Notes: generated by a model not told the origin, from the letters alone. A stretch of 64,000 nucleotides of DNA from Methanobacterium sp964452085 (GCA_964452085.1 CAYVKL010000003.1:186001-250000); one strand, 5' to 3'; counted from the first letter of the stretch, positions 11,140 through 24,727 are shown. Numbers and translations: made by a program.

Positions 11140-11426
11140 TTAAAATGCCATCTTTAATTCTCAAAAATATTTAAAAAATTTATGAATTGACTTTTTCAAG
11201 CCATTTTTAAATTAAATGTAAAACGTCTTATAAAAACTTTAAATTACAACATACTAAACTAAAATTGAATGAATTCAAAATGAAGGATTTGGTTTGTATT
11301 TTTAAAAGAATAAACACCAAACTGTTCGATTACATAATACTTATTAGTGATAAATATTCATATTATTAACGAATATTAATGCCAATTTTGACGTGTAGTT
11401 ATAACACTTATTAATGAGAATTGGTA

Positions 11427-11436
11427 ATTATATATA
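11427..11436 (+). promoter_or_regulatory. TATA box of hydrogenase operon
   Basis: The segment AATTATATATACATC contains a strong archaeal TATA element. Predicted transcription start is near 11460, giving a leader of about 80 bases before the ferredoxin gene that contains a short ORF. Confidence 0.6.
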
Positions 11437-11443
11437 CATCAAG

Positions 11444-11478
11444 ATTTTATCTAGAATAAAAATTTTATCTAGAATAAA
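11444..11478 (+). repeat. Tandem 17-bp direct repeat at the hydrogenase promoter
   Basis: ATTTTATCTAGAATAAA occurs perfectly at 11444-11460 and again at 11462-11478, a period of 18 bases. Each copy includes the palindrome TCTAGA. The pair spans the predicted transcription start, a likely operator position. Confidence 0.6.
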
Positions 11479-11509
11479 AAAGAAAAATTTAGTCAATTAA
11501 GGAGAGTTA

Positions 11510-11792
<283 letters not shown>

Positions 11793-11802
11793 GGGGATTA
11801 AA

Positions 11803-12362
<560 letters not shown>

Positions 12363-12363
<1 letters not shown>

Positions 12364-13274
12364 TGGTAAACATTGCAATAGAAACACTGGCAAGTTGTGA
12401 TGGTTGTGAAGTTTCCATACTAGACTTGCACGAAGACATACTCAAGTTAATAGAGAACGCTGACATTGTTTCTGCACCAGTACTAATGGATATAAAAGAA
12501 ATTCCAGACAATGTTGACATCGCCATTGTTACTGGATCAGTTCGAAACAAGGAAAATAAAGAACGTTTAGAAGAATTACGGAACAAATCAAAAATATTAA
12601 TAGCTTACGGTACCTGTGCATGCTACGGAGGTATAACTGGAATGGCCGATTTATACACTTCAGAAGAAGTAATGTCACGGAGTTTCACAGATAATCCAAG
12701 TACAGAACCGGCTGAACTACCCAATGAAGTCGTTCCTGAACTTTTAAGCATTGTACATCCAGCTGCGGACTTCACCAAAATTGATGGATTCATCCCAGGA
12801 TGCCCACCAAAAGAACAGCTAACACACGACATCTTAATACCACTCATAAACGACGAAGCCCCAGATGTTCCTAAAAAGAGTGTCTGTGCGGACTGTCACA
12901 GGGAAATGCAACATGTTGAATTTGATAAAATTCACCGTAGAATTGAAGGTGAACCAGATCCAGAACAGTGCTTCCTGAGCCAAGGTTATGTTTGTCTGGG
13001 ATCAGTAACTCTCGGGCGTTGTGGTGCATTATGTACTGAAGCAGGTGTTCAATGTCACGGCTGTGGAGGTCCCTCACTTGATGTTTTAAGGGAACCAAGC
13101 CACGATATTTACAACGGAGTTATTAAAAGAATTGCCCACCTTTCTAAAATGCCAGAAAAAGACGTTGAAAAACAATTATATGATATTGGGCACATTATGT
13201 ATGGATTTGTTATTGGAAGCACCACTATGGAAGAGAAAGAAGTCTCCCTGATTCCTCAGTTGGTGAAAAAATAG
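12363..13274 (+). CDS. [NiFe] hydrogenase small subunit, MvhG-like
   Basis: A 303-residue iron-sulfur subunit. Proximal cluster ligands are visible as Cys12-x2-Cys15 (SCDGCEV), the Cys of YGTCACYGG and the Cys of IPGCPPK. A C-terminal domain with CADCHR, a run of spaced cysteines (CFLSQGYVCLGSVTLGRCGALC) and QCHGCGG would hold two more clusters. It transfers electrons from the [NiFe] site toward the acceptor. Resemblance is to F420-non-reducing group 3 enzymes rather than FrhG. There is no Tat signal, so it is cytoplasmic. It overlaps the V4R-like gene by one base and is eight bases from the large subunit. Confidence 0.9.
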
Positions 13275-13282
13275 GTGATATT

Positions 13283-14734
13283 ATGAAAAATATTGAAATA
13301 GGCCCTGTTTCAAGAATTGAAGGTCACGGAAAGGTCACAGTTCAAATCGACGATTCAGGAAACGTAACGGATGCTCATTTCCACGTTATGGAAATTCGTG
13401 GATTCGAAAAATTCCTGGAAGGTGCTGCTGTTGAAGAAGCACCCCGAATTACACCGAGAATATGTGGTGTGTGTCAAACTGCACACCACCTAGCAGCTGC
13501 CAAGGCAACTGACCAAGTATTTGGGTTAGAACCTCCAGAAACAGCTAAAAAATTACGGGAACTAATGCTTTTAGGACAGTACATACATTCCCATTCCCTG
13601 CACTTTTACTTCCTGGCAGGACCAGACCTGGTAATGGGACCTGAATCAGATCCTGCAATGAGAAATGTTTTGGGAATTATAAAAACCAATCCAGAACTAG
13701 GTATGATGGCTATAAAAACCAGGAAGATCGGACAGGAAATTACATCCATTGTGGGTGGTAAACCCATCAGCCCAGTAACTGCGATTCCCGGAGGACAATC
13801 CCGAGGAATAACATCTGAACAACAAGCAACTTTACTGGCAAAATCTAAAGAAGCAGTTGAACTTGTTGAAAAAGGATTTGGAGTTGCTAAACCATTATTT
13901 ACCCAATATGCGGAAGCAATTGAACTTTTAGGTCCAGTTGAAACTCATTTCGCAGCTTTAACTAAAAATGGTGGAGACCTGACCTACTACGATGGTGACG
14001 TTAAAGTTATTGACCCTGCAGGTAACTCTGTACATGAATTTGCACCAGACGACTATCTCGACTACATTGAAGAAAAAGTTCAACCATGGTCTTACATGAA
14101 ATTCCCTTACCTGAAACAAATTGGATTCCCAGAAGGAAACTATCGTGTGGGAGCAATGGCAAGACTTAACGTAATTGACAACGTACCTACAGAAAGGGCC
14201 TCCGAACTCTATGCTGAGTACAAAGAAAACTTTGGACTAGCCCAAAACCCCCTATTATATCACTATGCACGTCTGATTGAACTGATGTACTCCGCAGAAA
14301 GAGCAGTTCAGTTATTGGAAGATGACAGTATAACTGGCACAGACCTCAGGCAACACCTATCCGAACCACTGATGACTAAGGCTGAAGCCAAAGAATCCTC
14401 AGAAACCAGAAGAGGAGTGGGTATGATCGAAGCTACTCGTGGAATACTCATCCACGACTACGAAACCGATGCAGCAGGATTCATTAATAGAGCAAACTTA
14501 ATTGTTTCCACAGGTCAAAACAACCTGGCCATGGATATAGGTGTTCGAGAAACAGCCAAAAAGTTGATCCACGGTACAGAAGTCTCAGAAGGATTGAAAA
14601 ACCAGTTAGAAATGGTTATTCGAGCCTACGACCCCTGCCTGTCATGTGCAACCCACGCAATAGATGATAGTTTACCATTTGTAGTAGACATTCATGACAG
14701 TGACGGTAAATTAATTAAAAAACAAATAATCTGA
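13283..14734 (+). CDS. [NiFe] hydrogenase large subunit, MvhA-like
   Basis: A 483-residue catalytic subunit that binds the Ni-Fe centre. Both Cys pairs are intact: RICGVC (Cys61, Cys64) and DPCLSCATH at residues 450-458 (Cys452, Cys455). The 25 residues after His458 are the expected C-terminal peptide removed during maturation; no maturation protease is encoded here. The N terminus (GPVSRIEGHGKV, HVMEIRGFEKFLEG) matches MvhA closely. Unlike the standard mvh operon, no mvhD precedes and no polyferredoxin mvhB follows. A strong hairpin terminator starts at the stop codon. Confidence 0.92.
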   Translation: MKNIEIGPVSRIEGHGKVTVQIDDSGNVTDAHFHVMEIRGFEKFLEGAAVEEAPRITPRICGVCQTAHHLAAAKATDQVFGLEPPETAKKLRELMLLGQYIHSHSLHFYFLAGPDLVMGPESDPAMRNVLGIIKTNPELGMMAIKTRKIGQEITSIVGGKPISPVTAIPGGQSRGITSEQQATLLAKSKEAVELVEKGFGVAKPLFTQYAEAIELLGPVETHFAALTKNGGDLTYYDGDVKVIDPAGNSVHEFAPDDYLDYIEEKVQPWSYMKFPYLKQIGFPEGNYRVGAMARLNVIDNVPTERASELYAEYKENFGLAQNPLLYHYARLIELMYSAERAVQLLEDDSITGTDLRQHLSEPLMTKAEAKESSETRRGVGMIEATRGILIHDYETDAAGFINRANLIVSTGQNNLAMDIGVRETAKKLIHGTEVSEGLKNQLEMVIRAYDPCLSCATHAIDDSLPFVVDIHDSDGKLIKKQII

Positions 14735-14770
14735 GGTTCCGAGAACCTCTAATTCTTTTATTTTTTTAAA
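14733..14770 (+). terminator. Hairpin terminator after hydrogenase operon
   Basis: GAGGTTC (14733-14739) and GAACCTC (14743-14749) form a perfect 7-bp stem with a CGA loop overlapping the stop codon, followed by a T-rich tract. Confidence 0.75.
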
Positions 14771-15104
14771 ATTATTGTATCTAAAATTAAACATTTTACT
14801 TAAAGCTCTTGCATATTTTAAAGCGCTCTTGATAACTTTTTATCATCTTCAAATAATTAAGAAAAAATAATTATTTTTTAATTAAATGATGAATAGATGA
14901 ATATACTATTTTTAATTCCCATCAGCTATATGGTGGAATAATTCATAATCCAATATAATAGTATAATTTCTATCATCTAGTTGATGCAATATTATTCTCA
15001 TTGATCAGCATGAATGCAAAAACTAAAACGATAAGCATAATAAAAAGATAGAGTAAGAATAGTTTATAATGTTAATAATTATCTTTACCTAAATCAGTGA
15101 TCGG
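14771..15104. other. AT-rich spacer with promoter of roadblock gene
   Basis: No ORF or RNA gene is visible. AGTTTATAATG near 15060-15070 is a plausible TATA box; transcription would start near 15095, only some ten bases before the ATG at 15105, consistent with the weak ribosome binding site there. Confidence 0.5.
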
Positions 15105-16499
<1,395 letters not shown>

Positions 16500-16758
16500 A
16501 GAATGCAAAATATTTAATCCCCCAATTAATTAATCTTTTTTTAATTTCTTTTCATTAAAGCTAAATTACTATTATTACCCAATATTAAATCTTTTTTTTA
16601 AAATAAAGGATAATTATATCAAAAAAATTAATTATTGAAATGGTTGTAAAATTTTAAAACTTTTTAAAATACCAGTTACATATCAAGAATAGATCATTTC
16701 ACAGACATGAATATAATCACAATAATGATTTTAAAGACTTAATAAAAACGGTGATAAC

Positions 16759-17724
<966 letters not shown>

Positions 17725-19188
17725 ATGTTATGGACTGATAAATACCGCCCTCAGAAGATGGATGATGTTCTGGGAAATAAGAAGGCGGTAGAAGAGATTG
17801 ATGAATGGGTGGAAAGCTGGGAACACGGCCACCCCCAGAAATGTCTCCTGCTCATAGGCCCTCCAGGTACCGGGAAAACTACTCTAGCCCATTTAATATC
17901 AGTTTTCTTCTCGGATCATATTGAATTGAATGCCAGTGACAAAAGATCATTTGATATTATTATGAACACCATAGGGGAAGCTGCAGCCTCCACATCCCTT
18001 TTTGGAAAGGGAAAGAAGCTCATAATCCTGGATGAAGTAGATGGACTGCATGGTAATGAAGACCGTGGTGGGATCCGAGCTATAAACAAGATCATCAAGG
18101 AAGGACATCATCCCATAATAATGATGGCCAATGACCCTTACAGCAAACGTATTACCAGCTTAAAATCTAAATGTAATGTTATTAACATCCGGAAGGTGCA
18201 CACCAACTCCATTATTGCTTTATTAAAAAAGATTTGTGTTAAAGAGGGTGTAGATTTTGAGGAGCACATTCTCCGCACCCTGGCCAAGAGATCCCGTGGA
18301 GATCTCCGATCAGCAATTAACGACCTTCAAGTAATTGCCCAGGGAAAGGATAAAATCACCTCTGATGATCTGAAAACCATATCTGAGAAGGACAACATTA
18401 ACAACATCTTCGATTCCATACGCACCGTGCTTAAAAGCAAAAACCCAAAAAGGATCAAAGATGCTTTGCGTTTAGAAGCAGAACCTGGCTTCATCTTGGA
18501 ACAGATCACTGAAAACATTCCTAGGGAGTATGAAAAGCCTGAAGAAATTGAGAAAGCCTACAATGCTGTGGCAGAAGCCGACATGTACCTGGGAAGAGCC
18601 TTCCACACCAGACATTACGGATACTGGAAGTACACCTATGATTTGATGGGTGTGGGTGTAGCTCTGGCTAAAGATGAAACCTACAAAAAATTCAGCAGAT
18701 ACGCCAGTTCCACATTTTACAGTAAACTATCCAAAAACAGGGCAAAAAGAGACCTTCGGGACAGAGTTGCAACCAAAATGGGGGAGAAAATGCATACTTC
18801 CCGGAAGGTGGCTATTGAACAGTTTCCCTACTTTGAAATCATGTTTGAAGGAGATGATCTGGCCAGAGATCTGGCGGAATACTTCGATCTGGATGATGTT
18901 GAGGTCAAACAGTTCAGGAAACGGAAGATAAAAAAGAGGAAGGCAAAAAAAGCTTCTGAAGCTAAACCTAAAGCAAAAACTGAGCCTAAATTGAAATCTA
19001 ACCCAAAAACTTCCCAAAAGAAAGAGTCAAAAAAGTTTTCTGAAGTTTCCCAATCCAATGATGAAATTAAAAACCCAACCCCCAAAAAAAATAATTCATC
19101 AAAACCCTCACCAAAAGATAATAACAATTCTAGTAACTCAGAATCCAAAGATGATGGTAAACAGGTTTCACTTTTTAGTTTTAAATAA
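17725..19188 (+). CDS. rfcL: Replication factor C large subunit
   Basis: A 487-residue large clamp-loader subunit. Walker A is GPPGTGKT at residues 45-52, with Walker B LIILDEVDG. After the AAA+ and collar regions comes a Lys/Ser/Asn-rich low-complexity tail of about 80 residues ending in QVSLFSFK, a PCNA-interacting (PIP-box-like) motif common at RfcL C termini. It begins directly after the rfcS stop with no spacer. The length matches other methanogen RfcL proteins. Confidence 0.96.
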   Translation: MLWTDKYRPQKMDDVLGNKKAVEEIDEWVESWEHGHPQKCLLLIGPPGTGKTTLAHLISVFFSDHIELNASDKRSFDIIMNTIGEAAASTSLFGKGKKLIILDEVDGLHGNEDRGGIRAINKIIKEGHHPIIMMANDPYSKRITSLKSKCNVINIRKVHTNSIIALLKKICVKEGVDFEEHILRTLAKRSRGDLRSAINDLQVIAQGKDKITSDDLKTISEKDNINNIFDSIRTVLKSKNPKRIKDALRLEAEPGFILEQITENIPREYEKPEEIEKAYNAVAEADMYLGRAFHTRHYGYWKYTYDLMGVGVALAKDETYKKFSRYASSTFYSKLSKNRAKRDLRDRVATKMGEKMHTSRKVAIEQFPYFEIMFEGDDLARDLAEYFDLDDVEVKQFRKRKIKKRKAKKASEAKPKAKTEPKLKSNPKTSQKKESKKFSEVSQSNDEIKNPTPKKNNSSKPSPKDNNNSSNSESKDDGKQVSLFSFK

Positions 19189-19472
19189 TTCTTTCCTTTT
19201 TTTATTAGTTTTAAGTTAAATACATTTAACATAATTCTAATTGCTTCTTAACTAATCTATTCTAAAATCTTATATTTTCAATTTGGTTAATCTGAAAGTT
19301 AAAACATACTCAATATTAAATGATAATAAAAGGTTTTCTAGTTGTTATTATGTTGTAGAATCAATAATATTTATTAACCATGAAAAATGTGGATAATATT
19401 AAATTAGCATGTAAGATAGTTATAGCTAGATAAACTAATCATGGAATGAATTCTTAAAGGGGAGTAAAAAAT

Positions 19473-20126
19473 ATGAATACATCTAATTTAGAATGGGAAA
19501 AACAATTACTATGCCTTTTAGTTCTGGGTACGGTTATGGTAATCACAGCTGGCTCATCCTTTGCTGCAGGAACCATCTACGTCAGCACACAAGGAAATGA
19601 TGCATGGAACGGACTATCTGCAACATATGATTCATCTACAGGAAACGGACCTAAATTAACCATACAAAGCGCAATCGACAGCGTCACTGATAACGGGACA
19701 ATTTCAGTAGCATCAGGGACCTACAAAGAAAACCTGTACATAAACAAGGATGTTTATCTGATGGGGGCAGGTTCAGACAGCACCATCATTGATGGCATGC
19801 AAATAAATAGTGTTATAAGATTATTCGGATCCACCATGGAACCATTTAACCAGTTCTCCCTTACAGTAAATGGATTCACCCTTACCAATGGTAACTCCAC
19901 CTATGGAGGCGGAATCTATAATTATGGAGGTATTGTATTCCTGATAAATACAAAAATCACCAACAATAGAGCCACTAAAGGAGGAGGACTCTACAACGAT
20001 GGAACCACCAGTGTGGACAGTTCAACAGTAATAACTGACAACATGCCTGATAATGTTTATGGTTATCCTATTACCCCTATTACCTCAGGGGATGTTTCTC
20101 AGGATGTAATACCATCTGTTAGTTAA
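19473..20126 (+). CDS. Small secreted adhesin-like beta-helix protein
   Basis: A 217-residue protein with an N-terminal signal (LLCLLVLGTVMVITAGSSFA, probable cleavage near residue 32). The rest resembles one start of a right-handed parallel beta-helix: TIYVSTQGNDAWNG, TIQSAIDSV, ISVASGTYKENLYINKDVYLMGAG, then GGGIYNYGG and GGGLYNDG turns. Large adhesin-like proteins of Methanobacteriales start this way; this one is much shorter, with only a few turns and no anchoring domain. It may be a truncated relative or a small secreted form. Preceded by AAAGGGGAG and followed by a hairpin terminator. Confidence 0.82.
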   Translation: MNTSNLEWEKQLLCLLVLGTVMVITAGSSFAAGTIYVSTQGNDAWNGLSATYDSSTGNGPKLTIQSAIDSVTDNGTISVASGTYKENLYINKDVYLMGAGSDSTIIDGMQINSVIRLFGSTMEPFNQFSLTVNGFTLTNGNSTYGGGIYNYGGIVFLINTKITNNRATKGGGLYNDGTTSVDSSTVITDNMPDNVYGYPITPITSGDVSQDVIPSVS

Positions 20127-20164
20127 GAATAGACCTCAAAACGTTAATGAACCATCGAAATTAA

Positions 20165-20200
20165 AAAGAGATTAATATCTCTTTATTTTTTTAAATTTTT
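20165..20200 (+). terminator. Hairpin terminator after adhesin-like gene
   Basis: AAAGAGAT (20165-20172) and ATCTCTTT (20177-20184) form an 8-bp stem with a TAAT loop, followed by runs of T. Confidence 0.7.
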
Positions 20201-20273
20201 TTTGAAAATAAAGTTATTTCTTCCTTTAAAAAATTCTTAAAATAGTTTTATTTTGAAATTCCATCAATTTCTC

Positions 20274-21041
20274 CTAACTTTCTTGAGAAAGATAAACTGC
20301 AGAACGCATCATTTTCTCTCTTACATCAGGAATGAATTCTTCCAGAAACTCCAGCATCTCCCTTGAAAGACCACTAGATTCTTCAATTCTACAACTTAAA
20401 CCATCAATTTCTATCCATGATTCTATCCATGACCTTGGAACATTAATTAGTGGATAGATCAATTTCATCCCTTTTTTCACAGATGTTTGAGAACTTAAAA
20501 GCTCCAGCTTCTCCCCATTAAGCATGATGTCCAGCATGTGTTCTACCTCCCCATCAAGAGTGAGTGGTAGGGCAATTCCATCAGCCTTTTCTCTCTCAGG
20601 AAGATGAAGGTCATTTAAGTCAAACCCACCTTTTCCTTTTTTATTTGGGGGGCCTATTTCATCTTCAATACCTATTTCATCCCCATAAGCTATTTCATCT
20701 TGGAGAATTATTAATTCCACCCCATATTTCCGAGTGTAAGGCTCCAAAATAGTATACATGGCGAGATTAACACAATCTTCAGTCCCAACCACTAATATCT
20801 TATCACCGGGATTAAGTGCATTTTTAAGAACACGCGAAGCTCGGGTGCAAATCTTCTGAAATACCTTGGAACGTTTGACCTGGTAATGTGGAAAATTCTT
20901 CAGGAACAAATCTTCCTTTTTACGTGAAAACCTGGATAACTTCAGATTATTAATATAAACTGTGTTCCCAATTATACTTACAAATCTGGTTTCCACACCG
21001 TTTTTCTGGAGGAATCTGACCACAGAGTTTTTCATTGTCAT
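20274..21041 (-). CDS. Degenerate PP-loop (TtcA/TilS-like) protein
   Basis: A 255-residue protein resembling tRNA-modifying N-type ATP pyrophosphatases in layout: GDKILVVGTEDCVNLAMYTILEPYTRKYGVELIIL corresponds to the first strand, PP-loop and helix, and KKGMKLIYPLINVPRSWIESWIEIDGL to the C-terminal segment where TtcA/TilS-like proteins contact tRNA. The ATP-binding SGGxDS is replaced by VGTEDC, so ATP pyrophosphatase activity is unlikely. No CxxC pairs are kept. I chose the ATG at 21041; a TTG at 21053 is possible. Assignment rests on fold pattern, not on intact motifs. Confidence 0.5.
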   Translation of the reverse strand: MTMKNSVVRFLQKNGVETRFVSIIGNTVYINNLKLSRFSRKKEDLFLKNFPHYQVKRSKVFQKICTRASRVLKNALNPGDKILVVGTEDCVNLAMYTILEPYTRKYGVELIILQDEIAYGDEIGIEDEIGPPNKKGKGGFDLNDLHLPEREKADGIALPLTLDGEVEHMLDIMLNGEKLELLSSQTSVKKGMKLIYPLINVPRSWIESWIEIDGLSCRIEESSGLSREMLEFLEEFIPDVREKMMRSAVYLSQES

Positions 21042-21262
21042 AATATGTTCCAAAAACTGTTATCATCACAATATTCATTAGAAAATGAACCTTAAATAAA
21101 AAATGATCTAACCATCACTTAAATGATTTGAACCTAAAAAAAATAATAAAAAAATAATATCATAACTAATGGAATTATTTCGATTCACATATATTCAAAT
21201 ATAATTCCATAAGATCATTTAAAAACTTAAAAAATATTATTGAAAAATTTATCGGGCAAAAG

Positions 21263-21709
21263 ATGACGAATTTAAAACGATTTAAAGAAATATTAACCCA
21301 AATCCCCTTTGATCATAATGATCTAAGTGTGGTGAACCAAAAAGAGAATTTGAATTCATTTGAAGAATTATTTGAGATTTATAAGAATTCAAATCCTGCA
21401 GAAAGAAATTCTATGGAAACATTCGTTCAGAAAGATAGGAATTTAACTTATAAATTTGTTCATTGGATTCCACCTTACCAGGAATCTGATCCAAAACGTT
21501 ACATTGAGTACAGACTTCTTTCAGCTTCCATAAGAGATGGTTTGCCAGATTTCCGTGATGATCTTCTTGAATTAGTGCATTTATGGGATTTTGCCCAGGA
21601 AAAGGGGTTGGAAGCCCAAGAATTATTTGAAGAAATCATGAACATCCATGGATCATTTCTATTCCATCAAATAATGGACCCTGAACGCAGGGCAGAATTG
21701 CGATTCTAA
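21263..21709 (+). CDS. Hypothetical protein
   Basis: A 148-residue soluble, mostly helical protein that I do not recognise. It is charged, without signal peptide, transmembrane segment or cysteines; the C-terminal half (YIEYRLLSASIRDGLPDFRDDLLELVHLWDFA) looks conserved in character. The ATG has only weak complementarity upstream. It lies between the degenerate PP-loop gene (opposite strand) and the FwdC-like gene, 100 bases before the latter. Confidence 0.6.
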   Translation: MTNLKRFKEILTQIPFDHNDLSVVNQKENLNSFEELFEIYKNSNPAERNSMETFVQKDRNLTYKFVHWIPPYQESDPKRYIEYRLLSASIRDGLPDFRDDLLELVHLWDFAQEKGLEAQELFEEIMNIHGSFLFHQIMDPERRAELRF

Positions 21710-21813
21710 ATTTCGATTGTGAATTAGGATTGAGTTTGAATGAGCATGTTTTAATTATTAAGTAAGATAAATCTAGAGTAAAGATAAAATCCTAAACAAG
21801 GTGAGGGGCTATT

Positions 21814-22746
21814 ATGTTTAAGATTTTCGGCCGTAAATCAGAGGATAAAGAGGAAAGGGAAATTCTGGAAATAGAAGTTACTGAACCAGTGGATTGTCTT
21901 TGTGATTTTACCTTTAACTTCCACTGGCAGCATAAGGGGGAAAAATTGGACCCCAAATGGAAAATTCCTGGAAATGCTTTAACCTTTGGTGAAGTGGTTG
22001 AACACCTTAAAAACAATGGGAACGTACGTATTAATGGAAATGCAGGGCATCGCCTTGCATCCAGTATGGGTGTTGATCTCCAGTACTTCGGAGGAAGTGG
22101 TGAAGACGTTCCTGTTGGAGATATTTATGTGGAAGGAGATATCGATACCCGTATGGGAATCAGTATGACTCGTGGGAACATTTATGTTAAAGGAGTTGTT
22201 AAAGAGCCCATGGGGAATATGGTTGAGGTTAAATCCCGCCAAAAAGGATACAGGCAGTTTAGAAGCATAACCGATATCGTGACCAATGGCACCGGAGGGG
22301 ACAAATTAATAGGGTGTCAATTTGCTGGGAAAAAATTTATAGTGGATGATGGATCAATTAAGGACACTGTGGGAGCCCGTTTGGATGTTGATGTGGATAT
22401 TGTTAAAAAGGGAGATGTTGACCTCTCCACAGGGATACTCATGCGGAAAGGAACCGTCCGGATCAACGGAAATGCAGGTAAAAATACCGGCGCACTCCTG
22501 AACGGAGGCACACTTATCATAAATGGAGATACTGATGACTTTACTGCCATTGACATGATCAAAGGAACCATCATTGTTAATGGGAATGCTGGGAAGTTTT
22601 TAGCTGCAAACAAAAAGAGTGGAATTATTCTAGCTAAAAATGGAAGTCCCATACCGCCTGCAGAGGAGAAAACTTTGCAAAATGCGGATCAACAACTCTT
22701 AATAGCTCAAGGTTTCAACCCTACGGGGTTTAAGAAGTTTGAATGA
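21814..22746 (+). CDS. FwdC-like GXGXG beta-helix protein
   Basis: A 310-residue protein of the GXGXG fold found in formylmethanofuran dehydrogenase subunit C and glutamate synthase. Repeated turns are visible: GNVRINGNAGHRLASSMG, GDIYVEGDIDTRMG, GTVRINGNAGKNTGALLNGG and GTIIVNGNAGKFLA. True FwdC is encoded in an fwd operon and scaffolds the enzyme; this gene is alone, and an N-terminal segment of about 30 charged residues precedes the fold. It is therefore a paralogue rather than the standard subunit. Preceded by GGTGAGGGGC. Confidence 0.8.
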   Translation: MFKIFGRKSEDKEEREILEIEVTEPVDCLCDFTFNFHWQHKGEKLDPKWKIPGNALTFGEVVEHLKNNGNVRINGNAGHRLASSMGVDLQYFGGSGEDVPVGDIYVEGDIDTRMGISMTRGNIYVKGVVKEPMGNMVEVKSRQKGYRQFRSITDIVTNGTGGDKLIGCQFAGKKFIVDDGSIKDTVGARLDVDVDIVKKGDVDLSTGILMRKGTVRINGNAGKNTGALLNGGTLIINGDTDDFTAIDMIKGTIIVNGNAGKFLAANKKSGIILAKNGSPIPPAEEKTLQNADQQLLIAQGFNPTGFKKFE

Positions 22747-22908
22747 ATATTCACTAGAAATTTTAATTTTTCTGATTTTTATTATTGTTTTACTTTTATA
22801 AGGAAACAAAATTTCTTTTACAATGGGACAAATTTTCATCAATTTTCTTGGAATAGTGGTATAATTTGTGCATAAAGCTTTTATTAGAACACCTTCTAAT
22901 TAGGAAAC

Positions 22909-23526
<618 letters not shown>

Positions 23527-23537
23527 ATTTAAACTAA

Positions 23538-23576
23538 CTTGAGAAAAAAACTTCTCAAGATTATATTATCTTTTTA
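23538..23576 (+). terminator. Hairpin terminator after dedA-like gene
   Basis: CTTGAGAA (23538-23545) and TTCTCAAG (23552-23559) make a perfect 8-bp stem with a six-base A-rich loop, followed by a T-rich stretch. Confidence 0.72.
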
Positions 23577-23770
23577 GATCTCTTTTCATTCTTTTTACTT
23601 CACTTGGGAAAGTTAAATAAAATCTTGCTTTGATTAAACTTAAATAATCCAGAATATCCTTAATGATTACCATGAATGAGTTATATTTATATACTTTATT
23701 CACTACATTTAATCGCTTAAGAAAAAATGCAAAATTAATGTAAAAATTATAAAAAGAGGTAAGTGTAGAA

Positions 23771-24727
23771 ATGAGAAGATTTATGCTAACATTGAGACTC
23801 TGGTTAGCCACCGCACTACTATTCGGTATTTTATATGCCATCATCACTGTAATATGTACTTTATTAGGTTTCGGAACTCCTATAATATTTGCAGTGCTGG
23901 CTGTAGTGGTTGTGTTGGCACAGTATTTGCTAGGTCCAAAAATGGTGGAATCAGTAATGCATGTGCATTACGTGTCACCCCAGGAAGCACCAAACCTGCA
24001 TGCCATGGTAGATGAACTAGCCATGAATGCAGGAATTCCTAAACCCAAAGTGGGAATCTCTGAAACTAATATTCCAAACGCCTTCGCTTTTGGACGAACC
24101 AAAAGTGATGGGAGAGTATGTGTCACCAGAGGTATCTTGAACCTCCTGGATGAAGAGGAGTTGAAAGCGGTTCTGGGTCATGAAATCAGCCATATACGTC
24201 ACCAGGACATGGCAGTGATGACTCTAATCAGTGTTATACCTCTCATCTGTTACTGGATATTCATCAGCACTCTCTTTAGTGGGGATAGTGATGGTGACGC
24301 CGGTATTATTGGTATCGTTGCACTGGTAGGATACCTGCTGGGCCAAGTACTGGTTCTATTCGTAAGCAGAGTCAGAGAATACTATGCCGATGAAGGAAGT
24401 GTAGAAATTGGTGGTAAACCTCATAAACTGGCCAGTGCTCTTTACAAATTGGTCTATGGATCTGTCGATCTGGATAAAAAGGAAGTAAAGTCTGTGGAAG
24501 GAGTTAAAGCCTTCTTTGTAAACGATATCTCAGATGCATCCAATGAAATAAGCGATCTCAAACAGATTGATATGGACATGGATGGAATCATTAGTGAGGT
24601 TGAACTGGCTGATCTCCGTGATAGAAAGACCAGCATAAGCACAGGTAGTAAAATCATGGAATTACTATCAACTCATCCAAACATGGTTAAAAGGATTAAA
24701 AGATTGGCGGAATTAAGTAATACTTAA
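23771..24727 (+). CDS. htpX: HtpX-type membrane zinc protease with EF-hand-like loop
   Basis: A 318-residue M48 metalloprotease for membrane-protein quality control. Two N-terminal transmembrane segments are followed by the zinc motif HEISH at 137-141 with downstream ligand context REYYADEGSVEIGG, and two more hydrophobic segments near 150-195. Residues 267-278 read DMDMDGIISEVE, a canonical EF-hand-type Ca2+ loop with Asp at 1, 3 and 5, Gly at 6, Ile at 8 and Glu at 12. This lies in the region before the C-terminal helices and suggests calcium responsiveness. The start is ATG with GAGGT upstream. Confidence 0.92.
   Translation: MRRFMLTLRLWLATALLFGILYAIITVICTLLGFGTPIIFAVLAVVVVLAQYLLGPKMVESVMHVHYVSPQEAPNLHAMVDELAMNAGIPKPKVGISETNIPNAFAFGRTKSDGRVCVTRGILNLLDEEELKAVLGHEISHIRHQDMAVMTLISVIPLICYWIFISTLFSGDSDGDAGIIGIVALVGYLLGQVLVLFVSRVREYYADEGSVEIGGKPHKLASALYKLVYGSVDLDKKEVKSVEGVKAFFVNDISDASNEISDLKQIDMDMDGIISEVELADLRDRKTSISTGSKIMELLSTHPNMVKRIKRLAELSNT

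Larger units (their letters stand above)
11140..11509. other. Spacer with hydrogenase operon promoter
   Basis: An AT-rich stretch between the sortase and the hydrogenase operon. Its last 100 bases carry a TATA box and a direct repeat, described separately. The remainder shows no ORF with a ribosome binding site and no tRNA-like structure. Confidence 0.6.
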
